Below are positions 1-6,764 of a DNA stretch of 11,300 nucleotides, piece by piece; the first letter of the stretch is position 1, and each line of letters opens with the position of its first letter. The notes under the pieces are model-generated. The model worked only from the letters and a program-made list of their open reading frames with translations, was not told the DNA's origin and searched no databases. Made by a program: the position numbers and the translations under genes. Source of the DNA: Rhodospirillales bacterium (GTDB lineage Bacteria > Pseudomonadota > Alphaproteobacteria > Rhodospirillales > Defluviicoccaceae); the NCBI GenBank assembly GCA_026125865.1, contig JAHCKI010000049.1, positions 1-11,300 on the forward strand, in the 5' to 3' direction.

Positions 1-2
1 GC

Positions 3-389
3 TTGGCGATTCACCTCCATGGTTCTTACATCCGAGTCGGTGGGGTGAAGGTTGAGACGAGTACCGATGCGTTTGATGCGGGAATAGGAATCAGTGAGGC
101 TTTAAACGAAGAGATCTTCGAAGTCTCTTTCTTCGACCCAGAAAGAAATAGAGAGACGATCATCTCTGTCGAGAAGTTCATTGTGAAGAAAGGGATTATC
201 TTCAGTGACAAGAACGCCTATAGAGTTGGCTTTACGGCATTTACAGAAGGAAACAGAGAGCACAAAGGCTATATAGTCGGAAGAGCGTTGCCTGAGGTAT
301 TAACAAGATCATTGGCCATGCTGTCTCGGAATTTTAAAGACCCCCTCTATGATGAACAGACATCAATGCTTGCTCTTCAGAGATCGTAA
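3..389 (+). CDS. Hypothetical protein, probably 5'-truncated by the window edge
   Basis: The frame is open from the left edge and ends at TAA 387-389, giving 128 residues if read from the TTG at position 3. No ribosome binding site can be seen for that TTG, so the true start probably lies outside the window. I do not recognise the family. The visible part is soluble, with no membrane segment or signal peptide. It looks like mixed alpha/beta, with alternating short hydrophobic and charged stretches (for example EIFEVSFFDPERN and EKFIVKKGIIFSD) and an amphipathic segment near residues 93-110. It has no cysteine. Codon use is noticeably AT-richer than in the transporter and catabolic genes to the right, and it runs in the opposite direction to the transporter operon. 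I infer a separate, possibly acquired segment. That it is coding is supported mainly by the open frame and plausible composition. Confidence 0.5.
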   Translation: MAIHLHGSYIRVGGVKVETSTDAFDAGIGISEALNEEIFEVSFFDPERNRETIISVEKFIVKKGIIFSDKNAYRVGFTAFTEGNREHKGYIVGRALPEVLTRSLAMLSRNFKDPLYDEQTSMLALQRS

Positions 390-430
390 ACAAGCGCTTT
401 CTCTGAGATCCGGTATTCTGTGCGATACCC

Positions 431-458
431 TTGAACGAATTATCGGCATCTATATAAC
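431..458 (+). promoter_or_regulatory. Weak candidate sigma-70 promoter ahead of the 93-residue gene
   Basis: TTGAAC (431-436) and TATAAC (453-458) are separated by 16 bp. Each resembles its consensus box, and they lie in the non-coding stretch between the 3-389 frame and the gene starting at 611. The implied leader of about 145 nt is long, so this is only a possibility. Confidence 0.25.
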
Positions 459-610
459 GCTTCGAACTCTAGCTGATCGGAGATATGCTTCGTTCGCATC
501 CGACCCCGTCTCCGGATATGGTAAGTCTTTTTCAAAGGACGACTTTCTCATTTTCCTGGGGTCGATGCACTTCCTACCGTGAGATATCCAGGCTAATCGG
601 AGGAAAGTTC

Positions 611-892
611 ATGCCAATCTGGAAATTGCAGCCGGTAGACATGAGAAACCGCCACTGGCAGTACAGTAGTTATAGTCAACCGGCCGTAGTCCGTGCACCG
701 AATGAAGAACGGGCACGGTATATCGCCTCGTTAGCTTTTGTTCATGGGGCTTCAAAGGCGATCGGAGACGAAGTTCCACGATCAGTGTGGAACGACCACT
801 CGGTTGTGAGTGCAAATCAACTTACAACGAGCGAGTATGAAGAACAGGGGCAGGATGAGATCCTATGTCCACGAGAGTATAACCGCGATTGA
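611..892 (+). CDS. Small conserved hypothetical protein (93 aa)
   Basis: The ATG at 611 follows a near-perfect Shine-Dalgarno, CGGAGGAAAG at 598-607, which fixes the start and rejects a longer frame opening at 485. The 93-residue product starts MPIWKLQPVD, continues with a Trp/Tyr-rich stretch (HWQYSSYSQP) and a VVRAPNEERARYIASLAF segment, and ends in an acidic tail (YEEQGQDEILCPREY). From memory this pattern matches a family of small cytoplasmic proteins of unknown function common in alphaproteobacteria: MPxWKLxP start, a short strand, VRAxxExxAR helix, PEEGPxxIL-like tail. I could not check this by search. The VRAP-ExxAR part suggests a beta-alpha unit. No signal peptide or membrane segment is visible. 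It is not obviously linked to the benzoate genes. Function unknown. Confidence 0.65.
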   Translation: MPIWKLQPVDMRNRHWQYSSYSQPAVVRAPNEERARYIASLAFVHGASKAIGDEVPRSVWNDHSVVSANQLTTSEYEEQGQDEILCPREYNRD

Positions 893-1284
893 CGACTGTA
901 ACGCGCTTCTGCCTCACTTTTCTTTTAGTGCCCTTTCGCCACCTGTCCGACCATTTTTCGGATCAGAAAAGGCGTCATTTTTTTTAGCACGGGACGCTTG
1001 CTGGGATTGCGTTGAAATGCAATTGAGAGATGACCAAGGTCCGCCGGTCGGGGCGGGGTGACGCGTGCATCGTGAAGGCACGCAGCTTGACCGACTCGGT
1101 CCCGATGCCTATGTTCCCTTTATGTCCTTTTTCGTTGTGAGTTATGACGGATGCCTGTCGCCGGGCGGAGCGGCTCAGGTTCTCCGTAATGACAAAATTT
1201 TCCGCGCTAACTGGTAGAATATTTTTTATAACAAAACAATCTTCAATAGAAGTTTTTTGAATCAATGGCTTAGAGCAGTTTTTG

Positions 1285-1309
1285 CATACTTTTCCATACA
1301 ATTCCATAC
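1285..1309 (+). repeat. Three CATAC direct repeats at exact 10-bp spacing
   Basis: CATAC occurs at 1285-1289, 1295-1299 and 1305-1309, each followed by an A/T-rich pentamer (TTTTC, AATTC, ATTTT). The 10-bp period places the copies on the same face of the helix, as expected for a cooperatively bound protein or a bend. The unit is short and the surroundings are AT-rich, so chance is not excluded. Confidence 0.4.
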
Positions 1310-1486
1310 ATTTTTCGCGCGGAAAATGACACATTTTGCGTGATTTCAAAATCTTAGAGCTGTTTCGCCCGTGTAAAACCGTGTCAAAAACGGGTCAAAT
1401 CGAGTCGCAACGGACACAAAAACGGTAGAAAGACTATTTCAAATTTTCACTATTTTGTTGTTAATTCGGTGGCCGTTTTCGCAACT

Positions 1487-1561
1487 GTGGCGAGCGCTAT
1501 CCCGTTGCCGCCATCGGCGTCGCCACTATCGTGGATGCTCGGTGCAACACCTTCAACCGAG
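1487..1561 (-). terminator. Hairpins downstream of livF, possible operon 3' end
   Basis: Just after the livF stop (read on the minus strand) there is a 6-bp stem, CTCGGT 1538-1543 with ACCGAG 1556-1561. It is followed by a 7-bp stem, GTGGCGA 1487-1493 with TCGCCAC 1520-1526, whose loop contains a smaller GCC/GGC stem. No T-run follows on the minus strand, so this is not a classical intrinsic terminator. It could stabilise the mRNA 3' end or act with Rho. Confidence 0.35.
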
Positions 1562-1562
1562 T

Positions 1563-2279
1563 TCACACCCCCAGGTGCCGGTTCAGGAATTCCGGGTCGC
1601 CCATCAAGGCTTCGCCGTTGCCGTTGAAGACCACCCGTCCCTTGACGAGGACGACGTGGCGGTCGGCGATCCCGGCCAGACGCTTGACGTTCTTGTCGAC
1701 GATGATGCTGGCGATGCCCGAGTCCTTGATGACGCCGATCACCCGCCAGATTTCGTCGCGGACGAGCGGCGCCAGGCCCTCCGTCGCCTCGTCGAGCAGC
1801 AGAATCCGTGGATTGGTCATCAGCGCTCTGCCGATCGTGAGCATCTGCTGTTCGCCGCCGGAAAGATTGTTGCCCCAGGAGTCCTTGCGGGCGTTGAGGC
1901 GCGGAAACAGGTCGAACACCCTTTCGAGCGTCCAACCGGCTCCACCGCCATCTACCGGCGGCCGCGCCGCCATCACCAGGTTTTCCAGGACCGTCAGGTT
2001 GGGAAAGATGCCGCGATTTTCCGGCACATAGGCTACGCCCAAGGTCGCGATACGATCGGTCGGCAAGTGCGCCATGTCCGTGCCGAGCACCCACACCTTG
2101 CCGAGTGTCGGCTTGACGAGCCCCATGATGGCTCTGAGTGTCGTGGATTTGCCCATGCCGTTGCGGCCCATCAGGCTCATGCATTCGCCGCGCGCCAGAC
2201 GGAAGGTCACGCCGTGCAGGATGTGGCTTTGACCGTAGTGGGCGTGGACGCCGCCAACGTCGAGAACGGCCTCGCTCAC
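1563..2279 (-). CDS. livF: LIV-type ABC transporter ATP-binding protein LivF
   Basis: This 238-residue cytoplasmic ATPase is one of two nucleotide-binding subunits that power the importer encoded by this operon. Walker A is GRNGMGKST (38-46), the signature is LSGGEQQ (139-145), and Walker B is RILLLDEA (158-165). The segment usually reading EQN in LivF is VDKN, followed by ADRHVVLVKG; this variant is familiar in LivF-like subunits of non-leucine importers. Length is normal for LivF. The GTG start overlaps the livG stop as GTGA, a sign of translational coupling. It is the last gene of the operon, followed by small hairpins and then AT-rich DNA. Family assignment is secure; the substrate cannot be read from this subunit. 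Confidence 0.93.
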   Translation of the reverse strand: MSEAVLDVGGVHAHYGQSHILHGVTFRLARGECMSLMGRNGMGKSTTLRAIMGLVKPTLGKVWVLGTDMAHLPTDRIATLGVAYVPENRGIFPNLTVLENLVMAARPPVDGGGAGWTLERVFDLFPRLNARKDSWGNNLSGGEQQMLTIGRALMTNPRILLLDEATEGLAPLVRDEIWRVIGVIKDSGIASIIVDKNVKRLAGIADRHVVLVKGRVVFNGNGEALMGDPEFLNRHLGV

Positions 2280-3055
2280 GGCGCCGCCGCCCCCGCCAGC
2301 ACCGCCGTCGACGAGTCGCCCAGGTAGGCTCGTCGGACGTCCTCGCTCGCGCGGATGACATCGGGCGGTCCGCTTTCGAGAATGCTGCCGCCTACCATCA
2401 CCGTCAGGTAGTCGGCGACGGCGAACACCGCGTCCATGTCATGCTCGATGAGCACGACACAGTGATCGCGCGCCAGGCTGCGGATCAGGGTGACGATGCC
2501 GCCCGTCTCTTCCGCACCCATGCCGGCAAGCGGCTCGTCGAGCAGCAGCACGTCCGGCTCGGCGGCGAGCAGCATGGCGATCTCCAGCCGGCGCTGTTCA
2601 CCGTGGCTGATCTGGGCGGCCACGTCGCCGGCGCGGTGGGCGATCTCGGCGAGGGATAGCGCCCGATCGACCCGTTCCGCCACTTGGCGGTAGCGTCCGG
2701 CCGGGCGCAGAAAGCGCATGCAAGACGGCAGGCGTGACTGCGACGCCAGCCAGACGTTGCGATGCACCGTGAACTGCGGAAAGATATTGGTGATCTGATA
2801 GCTGCGGCCGATGCCTTTTTTCGAGAGGCGATGGGCCGGGAGGCCAGTGACGTCCCGGCCGCGATACACGATCCGCCCGTCGGTGGGCGCCAGGTCGCCC
2901 GAGAGCAGGTTGATCAGCGTCGTCTTGCCGGCGCCGTTGGGGCCGATGATGACCTCCACGCGTCCGTGTTCGAACGCCACCGACACATTCCTCACGGCGT
3001 AGAGGCCGCCGAAATTCTTGGAGACGCCTTCGGTCTTGAGAACGACCTCGCTCAT
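2276..3055 (-). CDS. livG: LIV-type ABC transporter ATP-binding protein LivG
   Basis: Second ATPase subunit of the importer, 259 residues from the chosen start. Walker A is GPNGAGKTT (38-46), the signature is the variant ISHGEQRRL (149-157), Walker B is VLLLDEP (169-175) and the H-loop is IEHDM with His205. The glycine-rich start region and the long insert between Walker A and the signature (about 100 residues) are typical of LivG rather than LivF. I place the start at the ATG at 3055 because GGGGAAG sits just upstream and MSEVVL begins the domain directly. A frame extension to 3115 would overlap livM and adds a proline-rich, non-homologous leader. It lies 13 bp after livM and overlaps livF by 4 bp. 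Confidence 0.93.
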   Translation of the reverse strand: MSEVVLKTEGVSKNFGGLYAVRNVSVAFEHGRVEVIIGPNGAGKTTLINLLSGDLAPTDGRIVYRGRDVTGLPAHRLSKKGIGRSYQITNIFPQFTVHRNVWLASQSRLPSCMRFLRPAGRYRQVAERVDRALSLAEIAHRAGDVAAQISHGEQRRLEIAMLLAAEPDVLLLDEPLAGMGAEETGGIVTLIRSLARDHCVVLIEHDMDAVFAVADYLTVMVGGSILESGPPDVIRASEDVRRAYLGDSSTAVLAGAAAP

Positions 3056-3068
3056 GGTTCTTCCCCGC

Positions 3069-4064
3069 TCATGGCTCTTCCTTGGTGGCGGGGCGCCGGA
3101 TGGGTGGTTCGGCAAACAGACCGGCTAGTCCGTTTTTCAGAAACAACACCACGACGATCACGAAGACGCCCATCAGGATCTGCCAATGCTCGGCCATGAC
3201 ACCGGTGAACTGGCGATCGCGAACGATTTCCTCCATACCGATGAAGGCGAAGGCGCCGATGATCGATCCATACAGGGTGCCCATGCCGCCGAGGATGACC
3301 ATGACCAGGCCGATGCCGGATTCCCGCCAGCCGAGCAGTTGCGGCGCGACGAAACCGTCGATGCATGCGAACAGGAAGCCGGCGAGCCCGGCCATGAGCG
3401 CCGACAGAACGAAGCTGACCAACTTGAAGCGGCGGGTGTCGTAGCCGAGCGCCCGCATGCGGTGCTCGTTGACCCTGATGCCTTGAATCACTTCCCCGAA
3501 TGGGGAACGCAGTACAACGACCAGGAAGCCGTAGCACAGCACAAGGCAGGCGAGGGCGAAATAGTACAGGGTTTCGCGTCCGTCGAGATCGAGCAGCGCA
3601 GTGGCGCCGATGGTGAGCACCGGTTTGTACCAGATGTAGGCACCGTCGGAGCCGCCGGCGATCGGCGAGTCGTGGAAGAAGAAAAAAAACATCTGGGCTA
3701 AGGCGAGCGTACTCATGATGAAATAGATTCCGGCCGTACGCACCACCAGCATGCCGATCAGCGCGGCCGCTGCCGCCGTCACGCCCAGGCATTGGGGCAG
3801 GGCGGTGATCAAGTTGGCGGCCTCGCTTTCCGGTGAGACCAATTGCAGCGAGTACGCCGAAAGGCCGAAGAACGCCGCATGGCCGAAACTGACAAGGCCG
3901 GTGTAACCGAGCAGCAGATCGAGGCTCATGGCGAAGATGGCGAACACGATCATTCGGGTCGCCACTTTAAGGGCGTAGGTCTCGCCGACCAGGGGCACCA
4001 CCGCCAAGGCGGCAAAGACCAAAGCGAGCGCAACGGCGACCCGGCGGTTCGGGATCGTGACCAT
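3069..4064 (-). CDS. livM: LIV-type ABC transporter permease LivM
   Basis: Inner-membrane permease of the importer, 331 residues from the ATG at 4064. It has many hydrophobic segments, beginning with VAVALALVFAALAVVPLVG near the N-terminus. It also carries the family landmark SLDLLLGYTGLVSFGHAAFFGLSAY (roughly residues 48-72), seen in LivM-type permeases. Later stretches include a basic EHRMRALGYDTRRFKL cytoplasmic loop, which is where the coupling region to the ATPases lies in this family, and GMGTLYGSIIGAFAF. A GTG at 4103 would add 13 residues and overlap livH by 34 bp; I prefer 4064 because it follows the livH stop by 5 bp and starts right before the first membrane segment. Neither start has a strong ribosome binding site. 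Confidence 0.9.
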   Translation of the reverse strand: MVTIPNRRVAVALALVFAALAVVPLVGETYALKVATRMIVFAIFAMSLDLLLGYTGLVSFGHAAFFGLSAYSLQLVSPESEAANLITALPQCLGVTAAAAALIGMLVVRTAGIYFIMSTLALAQMFFFFFHDSPIAGGSDGAYIWYKPVLTIGATALLDLDGRETLYYFALACLVLCYGFLVVVLRSPFGEVIQGIRVNEHRMRALGYDTRRFKLVSFVLSALMAGLAGFLFACIDGFVAPQLLGWRESGIGLVMVILGGMGTLYGSIIGAFAFIGMEEIVRDRQFTGVMAEHWQILMGVFVIVVVLFLKNGLAGLFAEPPIRRPATKEEP

Positions 4065-4069
4065 GGCGG

Positions 4070-4945
4070 TCAGCGCCTGCCGAAGAGGCCGGTCGGCCGC
4101 CACAACAGCACGGCGGCCATCAAGGCATAGACGGCCGCGGAGGCGAACCCCCGGAAGTCATGGAGGTAGGCCTGTCCATAGACGTCGGCGAGGCCGATAA
4201 GGATCGCCCCGACGAAGGCGCCCTTCACCGAACCGATGCCGCCGATGACGACGACGACGAATGAAATGATCAGCACCTGTTCGCCGATGCCCGGATAGAG
4301 GGAGCGGTCCGGCGCGGCGATGATGCCGGCCAAGGCGGTCAGCGATACGCCGATGGCGAACACGACGGCGAACAGGCGGCGGGTGTCTATGCCTAGGCTC
4401 CGCACCATCTCGGCGTTGTAGGCGCCGGCACGCATCCGCATACCGAGGCGGGTGCGATGGATGACCAGGTAGAGGCAGCCGGCCACAACCAGGCACACCA
4501 CCGACAAGAACAGGCGGTAGGTGGAGTAGCTCAGCGTTTCGGTGACCGGCACCGAGCCCGCGAGCATGGCAGGTTTCGGCACGCTGTGCGGATCATCGCC
4601 CCAGACAATCGATTGCAGTTCATTGAAGATGAGAATGAGGCCGAACGTGAGCAAAACTTGTTGCAGGTGGTCGCGATCGTAAAGGTGCACGATGAACAAC
4701 CGCTCGATGGCGAGACCGAGCAGAATCGCGATGGGAATGCCGAGCAATACGGCACCGAACAAACTGCCCGTCCACTGGGTCAGCGACAGCGCCAGGTACG
4801 CACCGATCATGTAGAACGAGCCGTGGGCGAGATTGATGACGCCCATGATGCCGAAGATGATCGTCAGCCCACTGGCGACCAGGAACAGCAGGAGCCCGTG
4901 TTGGATGCCGTTCAGTGTTTGCAGGAGGAACAGCGTAACGTCCAT
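4070..4945 (-). CDS. livH: LIV-type ABC transporter permease LivH
   Basis: First of the two membrane permeases, 291 residues and almost wholly hydrophobic. The N-terminal block MDVTLFLLQTLNGIQHGL followed by GLTIIFGIMGVINLAHGSFYMIGAY (about 27-51) is the family hallmark. A central RTRLGMRMRAGAYNAEMVRSLGIDTRRLF loop (about 165-193) corresponds to the ATPase-contacting loop, and VVVVIGGIGSVKGAFVGAILIGLADVYG is the conserved late segment. It follows the binding-protein gene after a 165-bp gap that holds a GC hairpin and an AT-rich palindrome, so it may be expressed at a lower level than the binding protein. It ends 5 bp before livM. Family certain, substrate unknown. Confidence 0.92.
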   Translation of the reverse strand: MDVTLFLLQTLNGIQHGLLLFLVASGLTIIFGIMGVINLAHGSFYMIGAYLALSLTQWTGSLFGAVLLGIPIAILLGLAIERLFIVHLYDRDHLQQVLLTFGLILIFNELQSIVWGDDPHSVPKPAMLAGSVPVTETLSYSTYRLFLSVVCLVVAGCLYLVIHRTRLGMRMRAGAYNAEMVRSLGIDTRRLFAVVFAIGVSLTALAGIIAAPDRSLYPGIGEQVLIISFVVVVIGGIGSVKGAFVGAILIGLADVYGQAYLHDFRGFASAAVYALMAAVLLWRPTGLFGRR

Positions 4946-4960
4946 TTGCCGGGATCTCTT

Positions 4961-5012
4961 ATACCAACGATCGGAAATATTGACCTATTGTAATATTTTC
5001 GACCGTTGGTAT
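4961..5012. repeat. Large AT-rich palindrome, 21-bp arms, upstream of livH
   Basis: The left arm 4961-4981 begins ATACCAACGATCGG and the right arm 4992-5012 ends GACCGTTGGTAT. The arms match at 19 of 21 positions around a 10-nt centre (4982-4991). The outer 15 bp of the right arm (5001-5015, read on the minus strand as CTAATACCAACGGTC) occur exactly again at 9160-9174. It could be a REP-like intergenic repeat, a tiny non-autonomous element, or a regulator site. As RNA it would form a long hairpin in the leader of livH. Confidence 0.75.
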
Positions 5013-5046
5013 TAGCTGCATGTCGAGCGGCCTGTGTTCGTACGGG

Positions 5047-5080
5047 CAGCCCCCGCCCGGGAGAACCCGGGATGGGGCTG
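5047..5080 (-). promoter_or_regulatory. Strong GC hairpin after the binding-protein gene
   Basis: CCCGGG 5056-5061 pairs with CCCGGG 5066-5071 around an AGAA loop. Beyond a 2-nt internal loop the stem continues with CAGCCCC 5047-5053 and GGGGCTG 5074-5080, giving 13 base pairs. It lies 30 bp after the binding-protein stop and has no T-run on the minus strand. It most likely protects the 3' end of the binding-protein mRNA or partly attenuates readthrough into livH, a common way to make the binding protein in excess over the permeases. Confidence 0.6.
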
Positions 5081-5110
5081 TCTTCCTCCGTGATGGATCG
5101 GTGGCCCGGC

Positions 5111-6310
5111 CTAGAGCAGCTTACAGCCCTTTGCCGGGTCCGAAAGTCCCTCGTACGCGGTTGCGATCACCGTGTTGACCCCCTTCTCGACGCGCCGAAG
5201 GTAGATGTTCTGAACCGGATTATGGGCCTTCGAAAGCTTGAACGGTCCGCGCGGCGAGTCGAACTCGGCCCCTTCCATGGCCTTGATGATGTCCGCCTTG
5301 GCGCTGGTGTCGCCCTGCACGGCCTCCAGACCCACATGGATCAATTCGGCGGCGTCGTACCCTTGAACGGCGTAAACGTCGGCTTCCTTACCGAACTTTG
5401 CTAAGTACGCTTCACGGAATTTCAAGTTCGCCGGATTGTCGAGGGCGTCGGCATAATGAAGGGTCGTACGCAGCCCTTCGGCGGCCTCGCCTTGGGCCTC
5501 GGTGACGCCTTCCGTGAGGAAACCGGCACCGACGAGTTCGATGCCCGATAGACCGGCCGCGTGCCAGTCCTTCACGAATTTCACCGCGCCGCCGCCGGCG
5601 AAGAAGGTATAGACGGCGTCGGGCTTCAACGCGGCGATTTCGGTCAACGCCGCCTGGAACTCAACCTGCGGGAACGGAACGCCGATCTCCTTGACGATGG
5701 TGCCGCCATGGGGAACGAAGCCGTCCTTAAACCCCTCCGCCGATTGCTGGCCGGCGCCGTAGTTCCAGAAACAGGTGACGACGTTCTTCTTGCCTTCGTC
5801 GAGCAGGACCTTGCCCATGGGATGCCCGGGCTGCCAATTGGTGAAGGACGTTCTAAACAGGTTCGGCGCGCAGAGCGGGCCGGTGATCTGATCGGCGCCG
5901 GCATTGGGGACGATGGTCAAGGTCCCTTCTTCCCGCGCAATTTTCGCCATGGCCATGGCGACGCCGGAATGCACCGGGCCGACCAGGATATCGACCTTCT
6001 CCTGATTGATCAGCTTGGTGGTGAGTTCCGTCGCCTTGGGCGGCGCCGCCTCGCTGTCTACCTTGATGAGCTCGATGTCACGTCCACCGAGCTTTCCACC
6101 CAGTTCGGCGAACTTCAACTCCATGGCGTTGGTGATCGCGTTACCGAGGCGCGCGTACGTACCGCTGTAGGGAAGCAGGATGCCGATGCGGACCTTCGCG
6201 GTTTGGCCGAAGGCGATCCGGGTCGGAAGGACGCTTCCGAGCGCTCCGGCCGCGGCTAAACGCAAGGTTTGTCGGCGCGTGATCGTCGTACGATGATAGG
6301 GGACAGCCAT
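5111..6310 (-). CDS. livK: Periplasmic substrate-binding protein of the LIV-type importer, Tat signal
   Basis: 399-residue solute receptor of the type 1 periplasmic-binding (Peripla_BP_6 / ANF-receptor) family, which hands its ligand to LivHM. The N-terminus carries a twin-arginine signal TRRQTLRL (11-18), then a mildly hydrophobic stretch to about residue 35 with a likely cut near AFG-Q. The mature domain starts KVRIGILLPYSGTYARLG, the usual first strand and ligand loop. VDILVGPVHSGVAMAMAKIA and VYAVQGYDAAELIHVGL are other family landmarks. The ATG at 6310 has a perfect AGGAGGA 10 bp upstream. No lipobox is seen, as expected for a Gram-negative free receptor. Relatives with Tat signals next to aromatic degradation genes bind aromatic acids, so benzoate or a related acid is a reasonable guess, not shown by the sequence. 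The symbol is a family label. Confidence 0.9.
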   Translation of the reverse strand: MAVPYHRTTITRRQTLRLAAAGALGSVLPTRIAFGQTAKVRIGILLPYSGTYARLGNAITNAMELKFAELGGKLGGRDIELIKVDSEAAPPKATELTTKLINQEKVDILVGPVHSGVAMAMAKIAREEGTLTIVPNAGADQITGPLCAPNLFRTSFTNWQPGHPMGKVLLDEGKKNVVTCFWNYGAGQQSAEGFKDGFVPHGGTIVKEIGVPFPQVEFQAALTEIAALKPDAVYTFFAGGGAVKFVKDWHAAGLSGIELVGAGFLTEGVTEAQGEAAEGLRTTLHYADALDNPANLKFREAYLAKFGKEADVYAVQGYDAAELIHVGLEAVQGDTSAKADIIKAMEGAEFDSPRGPFKLSKAHNPVQNIYLRRVEKGVNTVIATAYEGLSDPAKGCKLL

Positions 6311-6320
6311 TGACGTTTTC

Positions 6321-6327
6321 TCCTCCT
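6321..6327 (-). promoter_or_regulatory. Ribosome binding site of the binding-protein gene
   Basis: AGGAGGA on the minus strand, 10 nt before ATG 6310. It is the strongest Shine-Dalgarno in the operon and agrees with high expression of the receptor. Confidence 0.8.
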
Positions 6328-6534
6328 GGTTGGTGCGGCCATTTCGGCATTGGTTTTACTCGAACGCGTCCACATTCGGGTGATCCCGCAAAGGACCTTG
6401 AACTCGATTGTGAACGACGCTTGCTTCCCCGTCCCTGCGCGCGGCTTTCAAGCCCCTTTTCACAGGCACACCATATATTTATCGAGCGGAAGATATCATT
6501 CGCGCCCGGCCTGTAGCAACAAGGAACTTGCGCC

Positions 6535-6554
6535 CAACATGCAGTATGTTGCAT
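6535..6554. promoter_or_regulatory. Nested inverted repeat, operator-like
   Basis: CAACAT 6535-6540 and ATGTTG 6546-6551 form a perfect dyad with a 5-nt spacer. Overlapping it, ATGCA 6539-6543 and TGCAT 6550-6554 form a second perfect dyad with a 6-nt spacer. Its position mid-way in a divergent promoter region suits an activator or repressor site; the cognate regulator is unknown. Confidence 0.4.
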
Positions 6555-6670
6555 GCCTTCGCTCGCCGATCTGGCTGGAAAAATCGCAGCAACCGCTCGC
6601 TGAATTTGAGGGACGGACACGCCCGATCGGCCAACAAGCCGGCATCTGTTTTTCCTTCGCCATTTTTGCC

Positions 6671-6698
6671 TTGCTGCCCTTCCCTTTGAAACTATGAT
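6671..6698 (+). promoter_or_regulatory. Candidate promoter for the thioesterase gene
   Basis: TTGCTG (6671-6676) and TATGAT (6693-6698) are separated by 16 bp. The -10 box matches consensus at 5 of 6 positions and the -35 box is partial. The implied leader of about 60 nt holds the 6715-6730 hairpin. Confidence 0.35.
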
Positions 6699-6764
6699 GA
6701 TGGAAAGTGTTAGCGCCGACGACGGTCGGCCTCCATTTAGACCAGACACGAAACAGCGAGCGAA

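Larger units (their letters stand above)
893..1562. other. About 670 bp without a convincing gene; AT-rich flank with small dyads
   Basis: No frame here has both a plausible start with ribosome binding site and protein-like composition. AT content is high, especially around 960-990 and 1195-1460, with homopolymer T and A runs. Small perfect dyads are present: GCGTGC 1063-1068 with GCACGC 1078-1083, and GACCG 1089-1093 with CGGTC 1097-1101. A motif ending AAAACGG/AAAACGGG occurs twice at about 1389-1425. GC content rises sharply around 1470-1500, just before the end of the transporter operon. I see no tRNA, no integrase and no clear terminal repeats, so calling this an island boundary would be inference only. 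Confidence 0.5.
6311..6764. other. 454-bp divergent control region between the transporter operon and the thioesterase
   Basis: No protein-like frame is present. The region serves two divergent units: the transporter operon leftward and the thioesterase rightward. It is locally AT-rich near 6470-6500 and 6650-6710. It contains a nested dyad at 6535-6554, a possible promoter at 6671-6698 and a 6-bp perfect hairpin, GCCGAC 6715-6720 with GTCGGC 6725-6730, in the thioesterase leader. I found no convincing -35/-10 pair for the leftward operon. Confidence 0.6.

Noticed and set aside
485..610. Upstream extension of the 93-residue gene
   Set aside because: The strong Shine-Dalgarno at 598-607 lies directly before ATG 611, and the added residues are not protein-like.
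984..1349. Minus-strand frame of 121 residues with several Cys (VCKNC and others), suggesting a zinc ribbon
   Set aside because: Starts at a TTG without ribosome binding site, the second half is basic and non-protein-like, and the Cys spacing fits no zinc-ribbon pattern I know.
1285..1425. CRISPR array or plasmid iterons in the AT-rich flank
   Set aside because: The repeats are only 5-8 bp, without regular spacers; no cas or rep gene is nearby.
1450..2361. Long minus-strand frame of 303 residues across livF
   Set aside because: Arginine-rich shadow of the livF and livG coding frames; only its last few residues are noted separately.
3052..3792. Minus-strand frame of 246 residues over livM
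   Set aside because: High-GC shadow of livM, rich in Arg, His and Pro with no family features.
4961..5012. Intrinsic terminator between the receptor and livH
   Set aside because: The stem is AT-rich and no T-run follows on the minus strand; terminating here would cut off the permease genes.
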